Positions 43,241 to 51,182 are shown, counted from the first letter of the stretch. The stretch is DNA of 64,000 bases from Anaerolineae bacterium (GCA_016926255.1 JAFGOY010000031.1:1-64000), one strand, 5' to 3'. Notes: a model not told the origin generated them from the letters alone. Translations and numbers: made by a program.

Positions 43241-44548
43241 ATGACCGAGCTATTTGTCAGCTACTGCCGTGATGACGCCGCCGTGATGGAACCCATCGTC
43301 GAGAATCTACGCCAGCTTGGTTTCGATCTGTGGGTCGACATCGAGGTACTGGAACCGGGTACCCCTGATTGGGTGCGCGCGGTCGATGAGGCGCTCAGAC
43401 GCGCCGACGGCGTGCTGGCCTTTTTAAGCCCCGCTGCCAAAGAGTCAGAGTGGTGCCACATCGAGACGCTGCGGGCAAAGATGTATAAGAAGCCCATCTA
43501 TCCGATCCTGATCTTCGGCGAGTCTGAAACCGCCGTTCCCCTCCACCTGACCGGTGCGCAGTTTGCCGATATGCGTGGCCGAGCTAGCCGTCAGCAGAAT
43601 TTCAAGAAGCTGGTCAAGAAACTGGCCCGCGATTTCGATTATCCGCTGCCGGAGTTTGACCTGAAGCCCGGCCAGAGCGGTAGTGTGCCAGTGGTGAATA
43701 TCATCCACGTCAGCGGGCATGTTGAAGGGAATGTCTATGCTCTGAACGTTGGCGGCGATGTGACCGGCGAAGTCAATATCGCGGGTGGCGATATTGTCCA
43801 ACAGACACAGGCATCGCCTCCATCATCTGTAGATACACCGAAGCCAATCGACATCCTCGATATCCTTCCCCCACCCTTTGAATGGTGCGAGATACCGGCG
43901 GGGCGAGTGGGAATCAAGGGCCAATCATTCGACGTGCAGCCCTTCCGCATGGCGAAATATCCGATCACTTACGAGCAGTTCTATGTCTTCATAGATAGAG
44001 TAGATGGTTTCTACAACGATCATTGGTGGCAGGACTTGGAGCATCGCGAATCTCCGCCGGGTAGACAGCGCTTCACTCATGCACAGAATCTTCCACGCGA
44101 AAATGTAAGCTGGTACGACGCGGTTGCCTTCTGCCGCTGGTTGAGCAGCAAAACAGGCAGTGATATCCGCCTGCCAACCGAATGGGAATGGCAGTGGGCG
44201 GCCCAGGGGCCGGATGGCCGGGTCTATCCCTGGGGCAACGATTTTGATAAGAGCCGCTGCAATACATCCGAAAGTGGTCTGAGCAAGACGACATTGGTTG
44301 AACAATATCCGAACGGTGCATCTCCCTTTAGTGTGATGGATATGTCCGGCAATGTTTGGGAATGGTGTTTGAATGAGTACGGAACGCCGCAGAATATCAG
44401 CACGACCGGCGACGCCGGTCGTGTTTTGCGGGGCGGCTCGTTCGGCCTCGATCGAGGCGATGCGCGTGCCGCTGTTCGGTCCTGGAGCCTTCCGTACAAT
44501 CGCAGCCTCAACTTCGGTTTTCGGGTGGTGTTGCTCCCATCTTATTAA
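43241..44548 (+). CDS. TIR-FGE protein, candidate diversity-generating retroelement target
   Basis: A 435-residue two-domain protein. Residues 1-135 are a TIR domain (TELFVSYCRDDAAVMEPIVE, LWVDIEVLEPGTPDW, and SEWCHIETLRAK with Glu75 in the catalytic position of NADase TIRs). Residues about 150-185 are a glycine-rich beta segment (VSGHVEGNVYALNVGGDVTG). Residues 212-435 are a formylglycine-generating-enzyme-like (C-type lectin fold) domain with FRMAKYPITYEQFYVFIDRV, LPTEWEWQWAAQG and MDMSGNVWEWC. In the last 35 residues (VLRGGSFGLDRGDARAAVRS through NFGFRVV) the positions that are usually Asn hold varied residues, mostly with C or T as third codon base. This is the pattern made by adenine mutagenesis of AAC codons. 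The start was set at 43241 where the TIR begins. No reverse transcriptase is in the window. Confidence 0.85.
   Translation: MTELFVSYCRDDAAVMEPIVENLRQLGFDLWVDIEVLEPGTPDWVRAVDEALRRADGVLAFLSPAAKESEWCHIETLRAKMYKKPIYPILIFGESETAVPLHLTGAQFADMRGRASRQQNFKKLVKKLARDFDYPLPEFDLKPGQSGSVPVVNIIHVSGHVEGNVYALNVGGDVTGEVNIAGGDIVQQTQASPPSSVDTPKPIDILDILPPPFEWCEIPAGRVGIKGQSFDVQPFRMAKYPITYEQFYVFIDRVDGFYNDHWWQDLEHRESPPGRQRFTHAQNLPRENVSWYDAVAFCRWLSSKTGSDIRLPTEWEWQWAAQGPDGRVYPWGNDFDKSRCNTSESGLSKTTLVEQYPNGASPFSVMDMSGNVWEWCLNEYGTPQNISTTGDAGRVLRGGSFGLDRGDARAAVRSWSLPYNRSLNFGFRVVLLPSY
44423..44530 (+). other. Candidate variable region (VR) of the TIR-FGE gene
   Basis: Codons 395-430. Constant codons (CGG GGC GGC TCG; GAT GCG CGT GCC; CGG; CGC; TTC GGT TTT CGG GTG GTG) alternate with runs GGC CTC GAT, TCC TGG AGC CTT, TAC AAT, AGC CTC AAC. 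The latter fit AAC/AAT template codons changed at their first two bases. The template repeat was not found in the window. Confidence 0.5.
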
Positions 44549-44571
44549 GCCCTCTGATCTCTGAGGGGGAG

Positions 44572-44594
44572 TGTGAGGGGGACACCCCCTCACA
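44572..44594 (+). other. Hairpin downstream of the candidate variable region
   Basis: Perfect 10 bp GC-rich stem TGTGAGGGGG-ACA-CCCCCTCACA, 23 bp after the TIR-FGE stop codon. It has no T run. GC-rich cruciforms just after the variable region are needed for retrohoming in the studied Bordetella phage system; an ordinary palindromic repeat is the alternative. Confidence 0.45.
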
Positions 44595-44646
44595 TCAGAA
44601 TCTGCGCTTTGCGCAGTCGCAATAGTTTCCCCGATCCATCTCGTAG

Positions 44647-44667
44647 GGGCGAGGCTTGCCCTCGCCC
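44647..44667. repeat. GGGCGAGG palindrome
   Basis: Stem GGGCGAGG / CCTCGCCC with CTTGC loop in the gap between the two TIR genes. Besides the hairpins and promoter listed here, 44549-44898 holds nothing recognised. Confidence 0.5.
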
Positions 44668-44734
44668 GCTGCTTGACCTACAACCCACCGTGTCAAATCG
44701 CGCCAACCCGGATCGCCCAATCTACAAGATTTGT

Positions 44735-44790
44735 CGTCCCCCTTTGTTAAGGGGGGACAGCTTGAGCGCAGCGAAAAGCAGGGGGGTGAT
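44735..44790 (+). repeat. Two-hairpin intergenic element, copy 3
   Basis: CCCCC-TTTGTTAA-GGGGGG, linker ACA, a weaker second stem between GCTT and AAGC around GAGCGCAGCGAA, then AGGGGGG. The most diverged of the five copies. Confidence 0.55.
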
Positions 44791-44830
44791 CGATGCCTTC
44801 AACATTCCTTCGATTTTCCCCATCCGCTTC

Positions 44831-44860
44831 TTGGCGTTTTCCCCTCGCGTTGTGTATAGT
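44831..44860 (+). promoter_or_regulatory. Putative promoter of the TIR-propeller gene
   Basis: TTGGCG (44831-44836), 18 bp spacer, TATAGT (44855-44860). Transcription would start about 32 bp before the GTG at 44899. Confidence 0.55.
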
Positions 44861-44898
44861 GTGAGGCAGGTGCATAGCAAGGCGGGAGGAGCGCGATC

Positions 44899-46398
44899 GT
44901 GGCCCAGTTCGAAGGTCAACACGTATTCATCAGCTACCGGCAGATTCCACAGGATAAACGATTCGCCCAGCGGTTAGCCGAAGATTTGCGGCTGGCCGGT
45001 CACACAGTCTGGATCGACGTCGAAGGGATCGGCCTGGGCGATGCCTGGAATGTCGAAATCCAGCGGGCGCTCGACGACTGCTATGCCTACATCGTTGTCG
45101 TATCGCCAGAGTCAATGACCTCGCGCTGGGTGCGCAATGAGCTGCTGTACACGCTGAACAACCGCGTGGCACAGGTCTACCCGGTGCTGTTTCGCACCGC
45201 CAAGCTGCCGCCCGAACTGGTCGGCGTGCAGTACGTCGATTTCCGCGTCGATTATGACGCGGCGTTCAGGCAGCTTCTCACCGCGCTGCCCGATCCGATG
45301 GGCACGGCGGTGATGGAGCCGCCCCGCAAAACGGCGGCGAAGAAGCCAGTCAGGTGGATCGTCGGCGGGTTGATCGGTCTGCTGGCAGTGAGCCTCGCCC
45401 TGATTTTTGGCCTGCCAGCGCTGCTACCGGAGTCGACGCCCACCCCGGAGGCTGTCGCGCCGCCCCCGGCATCGGAATCACCGACCGAGGAGCCGGGCGA
45501 GACACCCGGCGCACCCCCCGACACCGAAGTCCCGACCGAGGAAACGGGCCCGCCATCTGGCGCGACACCCGCCGAGAATCCCCTGTCCGAGCTTGAGGGC
45601 AGGATCGTCTATGCCTGCTTCATCAACGGCTACGATCAAATCTGCATGATGAACCCCGACGGCTCGAACCAGCAGCAGCTTACCGACATGGCCTCGACGA
45701 GCTGGTATCCGTCGCTGGGGCCGGACGGCGAGACGATTGTCTTTTCATCGAACCGGACGGGCATCTTCGAAATCTGGTCGATGAACACTCAGGGCACCAA
45801 CCTGCGCCGGCTCACACAGAACCTTGGAACCAACTACTCCCCGTCGATCTCCCCCGATGGCGAGCAGATCATCTTCACCTCGACCGGGCCGGAGAACAGC
45901 CATCAGAATGTATGGATAATGGACATCGACGGCGGGAACAAGGAGCAGATCATCTTTTGCGAGGACTGCGACTCGCTCGACCCGGAGTGGTCGCCCGATG
46001 GCAGCATGATTTCGTTCTCGTCCAGCATGGGCGGATCGTTCCAGCTTTACGTCGCCAACGCTGACGGCACCGACCCCCACCGGCTGACCGCGATCAACGC
46101 AATGGGTGGTCGCAACGACTGGTCGCCCGACGGCACGCAGATCACTTTTTACGCCGGGGTGTCGGGATCGAAGCAGATATACGTCATCAATACCGATGGT
46201 ACCAACCTGCGCCAGCTCACGACCAAATGGGATAACAAGGCAGCGTCGTTCTCCGAGGACGGCGAATGGCTGGTCTACGCCAGCCGCCCCGACACCGAAT
46301 CGGACAACGCCCTGTGGATGATGCATCCCGACGGCACCGATCAGCAGCAGGTGACTTTCAACGATCACCCCGACTGGCAGCCGCGCTGGGGGCCGTAG
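44899..46398 (+). CDS. TIR-TM-TolB/PD40 beta-propeller receptor-like protein
   Basis: A 499-residue single-pass membrane protein. Residues 1-140 are a TIR domain (HVFISYRQIPQDKRFAQRLA, VWIDVEGIGLGDAWNVEIQR, SRWVRNELLYTL with Glu81 in the catalytic position). Residues about 152-175 are the membrane helix, followed by a Pro/Glu/Thr-rich linker to about 230. The rest is a TolB/PD40-type beta-propeller with repeated blades such as SLGPDGETIVFSSNRTG and WSPDGSMISFSSS. The topology puts TIR inside and propeller outside. The propeller is a close paralogue of that on the kinase encoded next (46568-48643); both end WQPRWGP. GTG start with GGAGGAG upstream. NAD+ cleavage or scaffold signalling by the TIR is inferred. 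Confidence 0.85.
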   Translation: MAQFEGQHVFISYRQIPQDKRFAQRLAEDLRLAGHTVWIDVEGIGLGDAWNVEIQRALDDCYAYIVVVSPESMTSRWVRNELLYTLNNRVAQVYPVLFRTAKLPPELVGVQYVDFRVDYDAAFRQLLTALPDPMGTAVMEPPRKTAAKKPVRWIVGGLIGLLAVSLALIFGLPALLPESTPTPEAVAPPPASESPTEEPGETPGAPPDTEVPTEETGPPSGATPAENPLSELEGRIVYACFINGYDQICMMNPDGSNQQQLTDMASTSWYPSLGPDGETIVFSSNRTGIFEIWSMNTQGTNLRRLTQNLGTNYSPSISPDGEQIIFTSTGPENSHQNVWIMDIDGGNKEQIIFCEDCDSLDPEWSPDGSMISFSSSMGGSFQLYVANADGTDPHRLTAINAMGGRNDWSPDGTQITFYAGVSGSKQIYVINTDGTNLRQLTTKWDNKAASFSEDGEWLVYASRPDTESDNALWMMHPDGTDQQQVTFNDHPDWQPRWGP

Positions 46399-46413
46399 GG
46401 GAGGGATTCGATC

Positions 46414-46438
46414 CGCGAATTACACGAATTTTTATCGT
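46414..46438. repeat. CGCGAATT-family repeat block
   Basis: GATCCGCGAATTACACGAAT followed by TTTTATC, one arm-type block of the family described at 1125-1353. Confidence 0.5.
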
Positions 46439-46488
46439 GTGGAGTACCACTTTAATAGACTTGAAACTCTAGTTATACCAACCCACTC

Positions 46489-46530
46489 GCCCCCCAGCGG
46501 GGGGAGATGGCCCGTAGGGCCAGAGGGGGG
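46489..46530 (+). repeat. Two-hairpin intergenic element, copy 4
   Basis: CCCCCC-AGC-GGGGGG, linker AGA, perfect second stem TGGCCC-GTA-GGGCCA, then GAGGGGGG. Confidence 0.7.
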
Positions 46531-46567
46531 CGGCGGAACAAAAATATACCGAAACAGGTGAACTGAT

Positions 46568-48643
46568 ATGTCGGTAGTGGGACAGGTCATCGGGCAGTAT
46601 CACATCGTGGAGCGGATCGGGCGCGGCGGCATGGCGAACGTCTACCGCGCCGAGCAGGAGTCGATGGGGCGCGACGTGGCGATCAAGCTGCTCCCCGCTC
46701 ATATGATGCAGGATCACACTTTTCTGGAGCGCTTCGTGCGCGAGGTGAAGGTGATCGCCCAACTGGAGCACCCATCGATTCTGCCGGTCTACGATTACGG
46801 CCAGTGGAACGGCCAGCCCTTCATCGTGATGCGCTACGTCACCGGCGGCACGCTCGCCGACCGCATCCGCGAGAATCCCAACGGCATGCCCCTCGACGAA
46901 ATCTCGCGGATTCTCAACCGCATCGCCGACGCGCTCGACTTCGCCCACCGGGAGGGGATCATCCACCGTGATATCAAACCCTCGAACATTCTGCTCGACA
47001 AAGATGGCAATCCCTACCTCGCCGATTTCGGCGTGGCGCGCGTCAGCGAGCCGACCCTCCAACTGACCGGCAGCGGCATCGTCGGGACACCGGGCTACAT
47101 CGCCCCGGAGATGAGTCAGCCGGGTGGCCTGACCCCGCTCGTCGACATCTACGCGCTGGGGATCACCCTTTACCAGATGCTCACCGGCCAGCTTCCCTAT
47201 ACCGGCGAGACGCCCGTCTCGGTGCTGATGGCCCATGTCCACAAGCCGATCCCCGATGTGCGTGCCTATCGCCCCGATCTGCCCGTCGGTGCGCAGCAGG
47301 TGATCGACGGGGCGCTGGCGAAGCACCCCTCCCACCGCTACCAGACCGCCGCCGACCTCGCGCTGGGTTACCGGGCGGTGGTGCTCGAAGAGATCGAACT
47401 GCCGGAGACGCAGGGACGGGCGGCCCCGGTCGTCCCGCCGCCGGTCGGGGCGGCGCAGGCCCCCCCACCCCAGTTCAGCCGACCACAGGCCCCGGCAGCG
47501 CCGCCCGTGCGGGAAGTCGGCGAGCCGAAAGCAAAGAAGAAGCTGAAGCTCCCCCCGACTGTGCTGCTCGTCGGCGTGCTGACCTGTATGATGGTTGCCG
47601 CACTGGGTGTGCTGATCTGGTACTCGGTGTTTTCTCCGGGCAGGCCAGAGGCGATTGTCGGGACGCCCGCCGGGCCGGTTAACACCCCAACACCAACTTT
47701 CAATGCGACGGCAGCGATGGCGACCATTCAGATCGTCGAGATGACCGCCCAGGCCGAAGCCGCGCTGCTCCCCACGCTGGCCGGGATCACCTCGCAGGAA
47801 ACTGCCGTTCCACCCACCGAAACGCCCCTGCCGGGGCCGGGCAAGATCGTCTACTCGTGCTATATCAACGGTTTCGATCAAATCTGCCTGATGGACGACG
47901 ACGGCACGAACATCCGCCAGCTAACCGATACACAGGCCACCGACTGGTATGCGTCGCTGGGGCCGGACGGCCAGACGATTGTCTTCTCGTCGAATCGCTT
48001 CGGGCAGCACGACATTTACAGTATGGACATCCGGGGCCAGAACATCCGGCGGCTGACGCAGGATTTCGGCCTCAACTACTCGCCGACCATCTCCCCGGAT
48101 GGCACGAAGATCGCCTTCGCCTCGACCGGCTCGAACAACCGGAACCAGAATATCTACGTGATGGATATCGACGGCTTCAACGTCGAGCAGTTGACCTACG
48201 AAACGGGTGAAAACCACGCCCTCGACCCGGCCTGGTCACCCGATGGGCAGTATATTTCCTTTGTCAGCAGCCGCGATGGGCCGTTTCAGTTGTACGTGAT
48301 GAATGCCAACGGAGCCAATCCGCGCATCCTGACCTGGGAAGATTCGCTCGGTGGACGCAACTCGTGGTCGCCCGATGGCCGCCAGATCGCGTTTTACGGT
48401 GGGCCTATCGGGGATCGGCAGATTTTCCTGGTCGATGTGGAGACCGGTGGGGTGCGCCAGCTCACCGACGAGTTCGACAACAAAGCGCCGTCCTTTTCGC
48501 CCGATGGCCGGTGGATCGTCTACGCAAGCCGGGCGACGGTCGACGAGGACAACCAGCTCTGGGTGATGCGCGCCGACGGCAGCGATCAGCACCCCATCAC
48601 CGACGACGACTATCCAAGCTGGCAGCCCCGCTGGGGGCCGTGA
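46568..48643 (+). CDS. Ser/Thr kinase-TM-TolB/PD40 beta-propeller receptor
   Basis: A 691-residue PknB-type receptor kinase. The kinase domain (about 10-270) has GRGGMANVY, the ATP lysine K40 in VAIK, HRDIKPSN, DFGVARV and GTPGYIAPEMS, so it should be active. A Pro/Ala-rich linker leads to the membrane helix at about 335-358 (LLVGVLTCMMVAALGVLIWY). Outside the membrane is a PD40 beta-propeller (about 425-691) with YINGFDQICLMDDDGTNIRQ, SLGPDGQTIVFSSNRFG and end WQPRWGP. This propeller aligns almost without gaps with that of the TIR protein upstream. The two proteins thus carry the same sensor on different inner domains. Ribosome site is weak. Confidence 0.9.
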   Translation: MSVVGQVIGQYHIVERIGRGGMANVYRAEQESMGRDVAIKLLPAHMMQDHTFLERFVREVKVIAQLEHPSILPVYDYGQWNGQPFIVMRYVTGGTLADRIRENPNGMPLDEISRILNRIADALDFAHREGIIHRDIKPSNILLDKDGNPYLADFGVARVSEPTLQLTGSGIVGTPGYIAPEMSQPGGLTPLVDIYALGITLYQMLTGQLPYTGETPVSVLMAHVHKPIPDVRAYRPDLPVGAQQVIDGALAKHPSHRYQTAADLALGYRAVVLEEIELPETQGRAAPVVPPPVGAAQAPPPQFSRPQAPAAPPVREVGEPKAKKKLKLPPTVLLVGVLTCMMVAALGVLIWYSVFSPGRPEAIVGTPAGPVNTPTPTFNATAAMATIQIVEMTAQAEAALLPTLAGITSQETAVPPTETPLPGPGKIVYSCYINGFDQICLMDDDGTNIRQLTDTQATDWYASLGPDGQTIVFSSNRFGQHDIYSMDIRGQNIRRLTQDFGLNYSPTISPDGTKIAFASTGSNNRNQNIYVMDIDGFNVEQLTYETGENHALDPAWSPDGQYISFVSSRDGPFQLYVMNANGANPRILTWEDSLGGRNSWSPDGRQIAFYGGPIGDRQIFLVDVETGGVRQLTDEFDNKAPSFSPDGRWIVYASRATVDEDNQLWVMRADGSDQHPITDDDYPSWQPRWGP

Positions 48644-48645
48644 TT

Positions 48646-48692
48646 CAGTCCACAGATATCTATCCGCGAATTGCGCGAATTACGCTGATTTA
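48646..48692. repeat. CACAGAT/CGCGAATT-family repeat block
   Basis: CCACAGATATCTATCCGCGA followed by ATTGCGCGAATTACGCTGATT directly after the kinase-propeller gene. Same family as 1125-1353. Confidence 0.55.
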
Positions 48693-48792
48693 TTGCTGCT
48701 AATGCCGGTCGATATGTTGAAGCTTGGAACGATTCTCACCGTTGTGCCGGGGATTCGATCACAACTCAACAGTTCAGGACCATGATCATCCC

Positions 48793-49716
48793 TCAGGGCA
48801 AAGATAAAGTTGAATGCTCACTAACTACAACCTTTTCCTTTTTGCCTTGATAAGAGTATTCTACGACAAGTTCTTTCCCAACCCCATATATGGGATCTTC
48901 CCCAAGCTCTTCATTTTCAACCAGTATCTCAAGTTTGTTGTCGACAATTCTCGAACGAAGCAACTCAGTTACGTCAATCGTCGTTCCTTCAGCGCCGTAG
49001 TACGCCGAGTAAATAATGAGTCTGACTGTATCACTTGGCATGCTTAGCTGTAGTCCTGCGGCAAATGAAGGTGTAGAGTTGTTTATGCCTATATATGAGT
49101 CGTTAATAAACTGATATACAAGAAGTGATCTATTATGCTTCGTTTTTACTTCGTAGGGTTCACTAAAAGAGCCCATATAGCGTTCACGATTATGCAGCTT
49201 CCTATAAACAATATCGCCTACAAGAATTTGACCTCCCTCAGCTAGAGACATTATTCTCTGAGCAGTATTGATACCGTCCCCTGCAATATTTGACTTTCTA
49301 TTTATATCCCTGACAAGGAGGTCATCCCCTTCATTGATTCCGATTCGGACAGTAAATTTGCGGGAAGTACCCGATTCAGCCTGATTAAGAGTATCGATTT
49401 CTCTCAGTATATTTAAAGCTAATCGTAGATGTATGTCGTACTGGGAAATAAAATTGATAAAGGCGATACACATGCCATCGCCTGATGGCAAAAACAAGAT
49501 TACTTCATCATTAGGAGTATAGCTGAGAGCGAGTTTTTCGAGAAACTTGAAAACTTTACTCAAACCTATGCCCATATAGGTATTTTTAACTGCTTCAATA
49601 ACACTCCGGTTTAATGAACGAATAATATCCGATTGAGCTTCTGCACTTCTGTCTCTTGTAAATCCGACTACATCTATATAGACGTATTTTACATTTGCGG
49701 TCTTTGTCATCTTCAA
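48793..49716 (-). CDS. Class III nucleotide cyclase-like protein with C-terminal DUF3395-like domain
   Basis: A 307-residue soluble protein. Residues 9-170 match class III nucleotidyl cyclases: metal Asp15 in YIDVVGFT and Asp80 in LPSGDGM, transition-state Asn150 and Arg154 in GDGINTAQRIM. The lysine that selects adenine in adenylate cyclases, normally two residues or so before GD, is not present (FLPSGD), so the base may not be adenine. Residues about 227-307 form a beta domain (IIYSAYYGAEGTTIDVTELL, DPIYGVGKELVVEYSY) like that at the C-terminus of DNAJC11-type proteins. The gene is AT-rich, unlike its neighbours, and is divergent from the HEPN-like gene. Role in phage-defence cyclic-nucleotide signalling is possible but unproven. 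Confidence 0.75.
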   Translation of the reverse strand: MKMTKTANVKYVYIDVVGFTRDRSAEAQSDIIRSLNRSVIEAVKNTYMGIGLSKVFKFLEKLALSYTPNDEVILFLPSGDGMCIAFINFISQYDIHLRLALNILREIDTLNQAESGTSRKFTVRIGINEGDDLLVRDINRKSNIAGDGINTAQRIMSLAEGGQILVGDIVYRKLHNRERYMGSFSEPYEVKTKHNRSLLVYQFINDSYIGINNSTPSFAAGLQLSMPSDTVRLIIYSAYYGAEGTTIDVTELLRSRIVDNKLEILVENEELGEDPIYGVGKELVVEYSYQGKKEKVVVSEHSTLSLP

Positions 49717-49887
49717 TCACCACTTTGCGCAAATTAGCTATGATTAGGCGCATCCGAGAGTATGATCAACGATTCGCTAAGTATGCGGAAACTGCTTCTG
49801 CTGTTTGCCCTCGGCGATATAAGCATACACAATTGTTCTCAGAAGCTCAAGCATATTCTTGTTTGTACCAATCATTTAAATGGGCAT

Positions 49888-50709
49888 ATGGAAATCCAAG
49901 ACGAACTAATCAAGGAAGTCTTCGCGCAATTTGGTGCGGCATACTATCACAGTGAAGTCTTACATAGAGGACTTTGTAACGTCTATGCGTTAGCAACCTT
50001 TGAAAAAGCCGAAGATATAACTCGTCCACGTATAGAGGAGAAATTCTCCCTCGCGTATTCTCTAACATTGGGACAAATTATTGAAAAAACAAAGGAGATA
50101 CTACCCGACAACTTGCAACAGCAACTCAAGGTTGCATTAGATAGTCGGAACTATCTGGCTCACCATTTTTGGTTTGAGCGTTGTCCGTCAATGTTTAGCG
50201 AACAGGGTCTGCTCAATTTACGTCAAGAATTGATTGAGTTCAGCGATTTATTTGCGGAGATAGACGAAGAAATAGCTGAGTGGCACAAAACTACACGATT
50301 GGCGTTCGGAATTACTGATGATTTGATTCAACAAGCATTTGACGAACTAATTGCAGGCGGGCCGGACGAATCTCTTATGTCTCAAAGACCATTGAAGAAG
50401 CAGGAGCGGTTAGTAACCGTCTGGAATGTTAAAGTTGGAGAAAATTCGACAACTCAGATTTTTGAAACAAAGGATGGCTGCCTCTGGCAACTCTGCGATG
50501 TTGGCCTCGGTTGGACACGTTTTAAGGCACCCATGCCAGATTGGGAAATCAACGAAAATATACAAAGGTATTTACCTGCCAACATCAATCCTCGGCCATC
50601 TATTTCTGAACCTTGGAATTACGAATTTCAGTTGGCTAAACGAGCAGTACTCTGGGTTAAACGTGGCAGGTTCGATAAAAGTTATACCATCGGAATCAAA
50701 GCATCGTAA
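49888..50709 (+). CDS. HEPN-like protein of unknown function
   Basis: A 273-residue soluble protein not assigned to a family. The N-terminal 140 residues are helical and contain SRNYLAHHFWFERCP; the Arg87-to-His92 spacing is the R-x4-H motif of HEPN ribonucleases, within an all-alpha context like HEPN toxins. The C-terminal half is beta-rich with several Trp (LWQLCDVGLGWTRFKAPMPD). The ATG at 49888 is preferred; a frame extension to 49762 has a composition unlike the rest. AT-rich like the divergent cyclase gene, so the two probably came together. Toxin or nucleotide-activated effector function is inference. Confidence 0.55.
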   Translation: MEIQDELIKEVFAQFGAAYYHSEVLHRGLCNVYALATFEKAEDITRPRIEEKFSLAYSLTLGQIIEKTKEILPDNLQQQLKVALDSRNYLAHHFWFERCPSMFSEQGLLNLRQELIEFSDLFAEIDEEIAEWHKTTRLAFGITDDLIQQAFDELIAGGPDESLMSQRPLKKQERLVTVWNVKVGENSTTQIFETKDGCLWQLCDVGLGWTRFKAPMPDWEINENIQRYLPANINPRPSISEPWNYEFQLAKRAVLWVKRGRFDKSYTIGIKAS

Positions 50710-50779
50710 AATCGTAGGTAGACTAACCCAGAAATTATGGTTGCATGGCATTTCGCTTTTATCTTATTTCCTCATCGCC

Positions 50780-50808
50780 TTGACTCCCTCCCCGCAATTT
50801 GATATAAT
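50780..50808 (+). promoter_or_regulatory. Strong promoter ahead of a non-coding repeat region
   Basis: TTGACT (50780-50785), 17 bp spacer, TATAAT (50803-50808). No coding sequence follows until the kinase at 51235, which has its own promoter-like boxes. Confidence 0.7.
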
Positions 50809-50814
50809 AGAACA

Positions 50815-51072
50815 TACGGTCTAGTACGTTAAAATAGCACCTTATCACAAAACTGCAAGCGTGGATGTTTTCGCGCTACAAAAACTCCTATCAATCAGCC
50901 CCGGCTGATTATCCGACACCCAACCCCAAAAACCACGTTACAAAACGCCAGCCTATCCCAAAATCAGAGGAAATCTGATTGACGACACCCAGCCCTAAAA
51001 ACCACGTTACAAAACCCCCGTGTCGACAAAATCTACTCAGCGACGTATGTCCCAAAATTCCTGTCACAAAAC
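50815..51072 (+). ncRNA. Possible non-coding RNA with tandem hairpin repeats
   Basis: Downstream of the promoter at 50780 lie two tandem units with a 69 bp period. Each has an AATCAG...CTGATT hairpin (50894-50911; 50962-50980) followed by a 32-base conserved block beginning GACACCC and ending CCACGTTACAAAAC (50915-50946 and 50984-51015, two differences). A degenerate third block ends at 51072. No ORF covers it. An untranslated RNA is the simplest reading; no clear terminator was found. The rest of 50710-51234 holds only a CGCGAATT repeat and a promoter. Confidence 0.4.
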
Positions 51073-51116
51073 TCAACTGATTCAAGTTTCAGCCCCCCAA
51101 TCTAAACAACAGAAAA

Positions 51117-51149
51117 AAATCAGCGAAATTCGCGTAATTCGCGGATAAA
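51117..51149. repeat. CGCGAATT-family repeat block
   Basis: AATCAGCGAAATTCGCGTAA followed by TTCGCGGATAAAA, in inverted orientation relative to the 48646 copy. Confidence 0.5.
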
Positions 51150-51153
51150 ATGC

Positions 51154-51182
51154 TTTCCATTTGCGCCCAGCCCGGCTATACT
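51154..51182 (+). promoter_or_regulatory. Kinase-cluster promoter, copy 1
   Basis: TTTCCA, 17 bp, TATACT followed by G. Same spacing and -10 as the promoters at 53354, 55042 and 57660. Confidence 0.55.

Noticed and set aside
46469-47881. A 470-residue minus-strand frame opposite the kinase-propeller gene
   Set aside because: Antisense of a kinase with intact motifs; the frame is His/Asp/Arg-rich without known domains.
48793-50709. Calling the cyclase and HEPN-like pair a Pycsar system
   Set aside because: The effector is not one of the known Pycsar types, the genes are divergent, and the cyclase has an extra domain; kept only as a hypothesis.
50915-51015. A two-repeat CRISPR array
   Set aside because: Dimensions fit (32 bp repeat, 37 bp gap), but there are only two copies with differences, no cas gene, and the gap contains a hairpin shared with the preceding unit.
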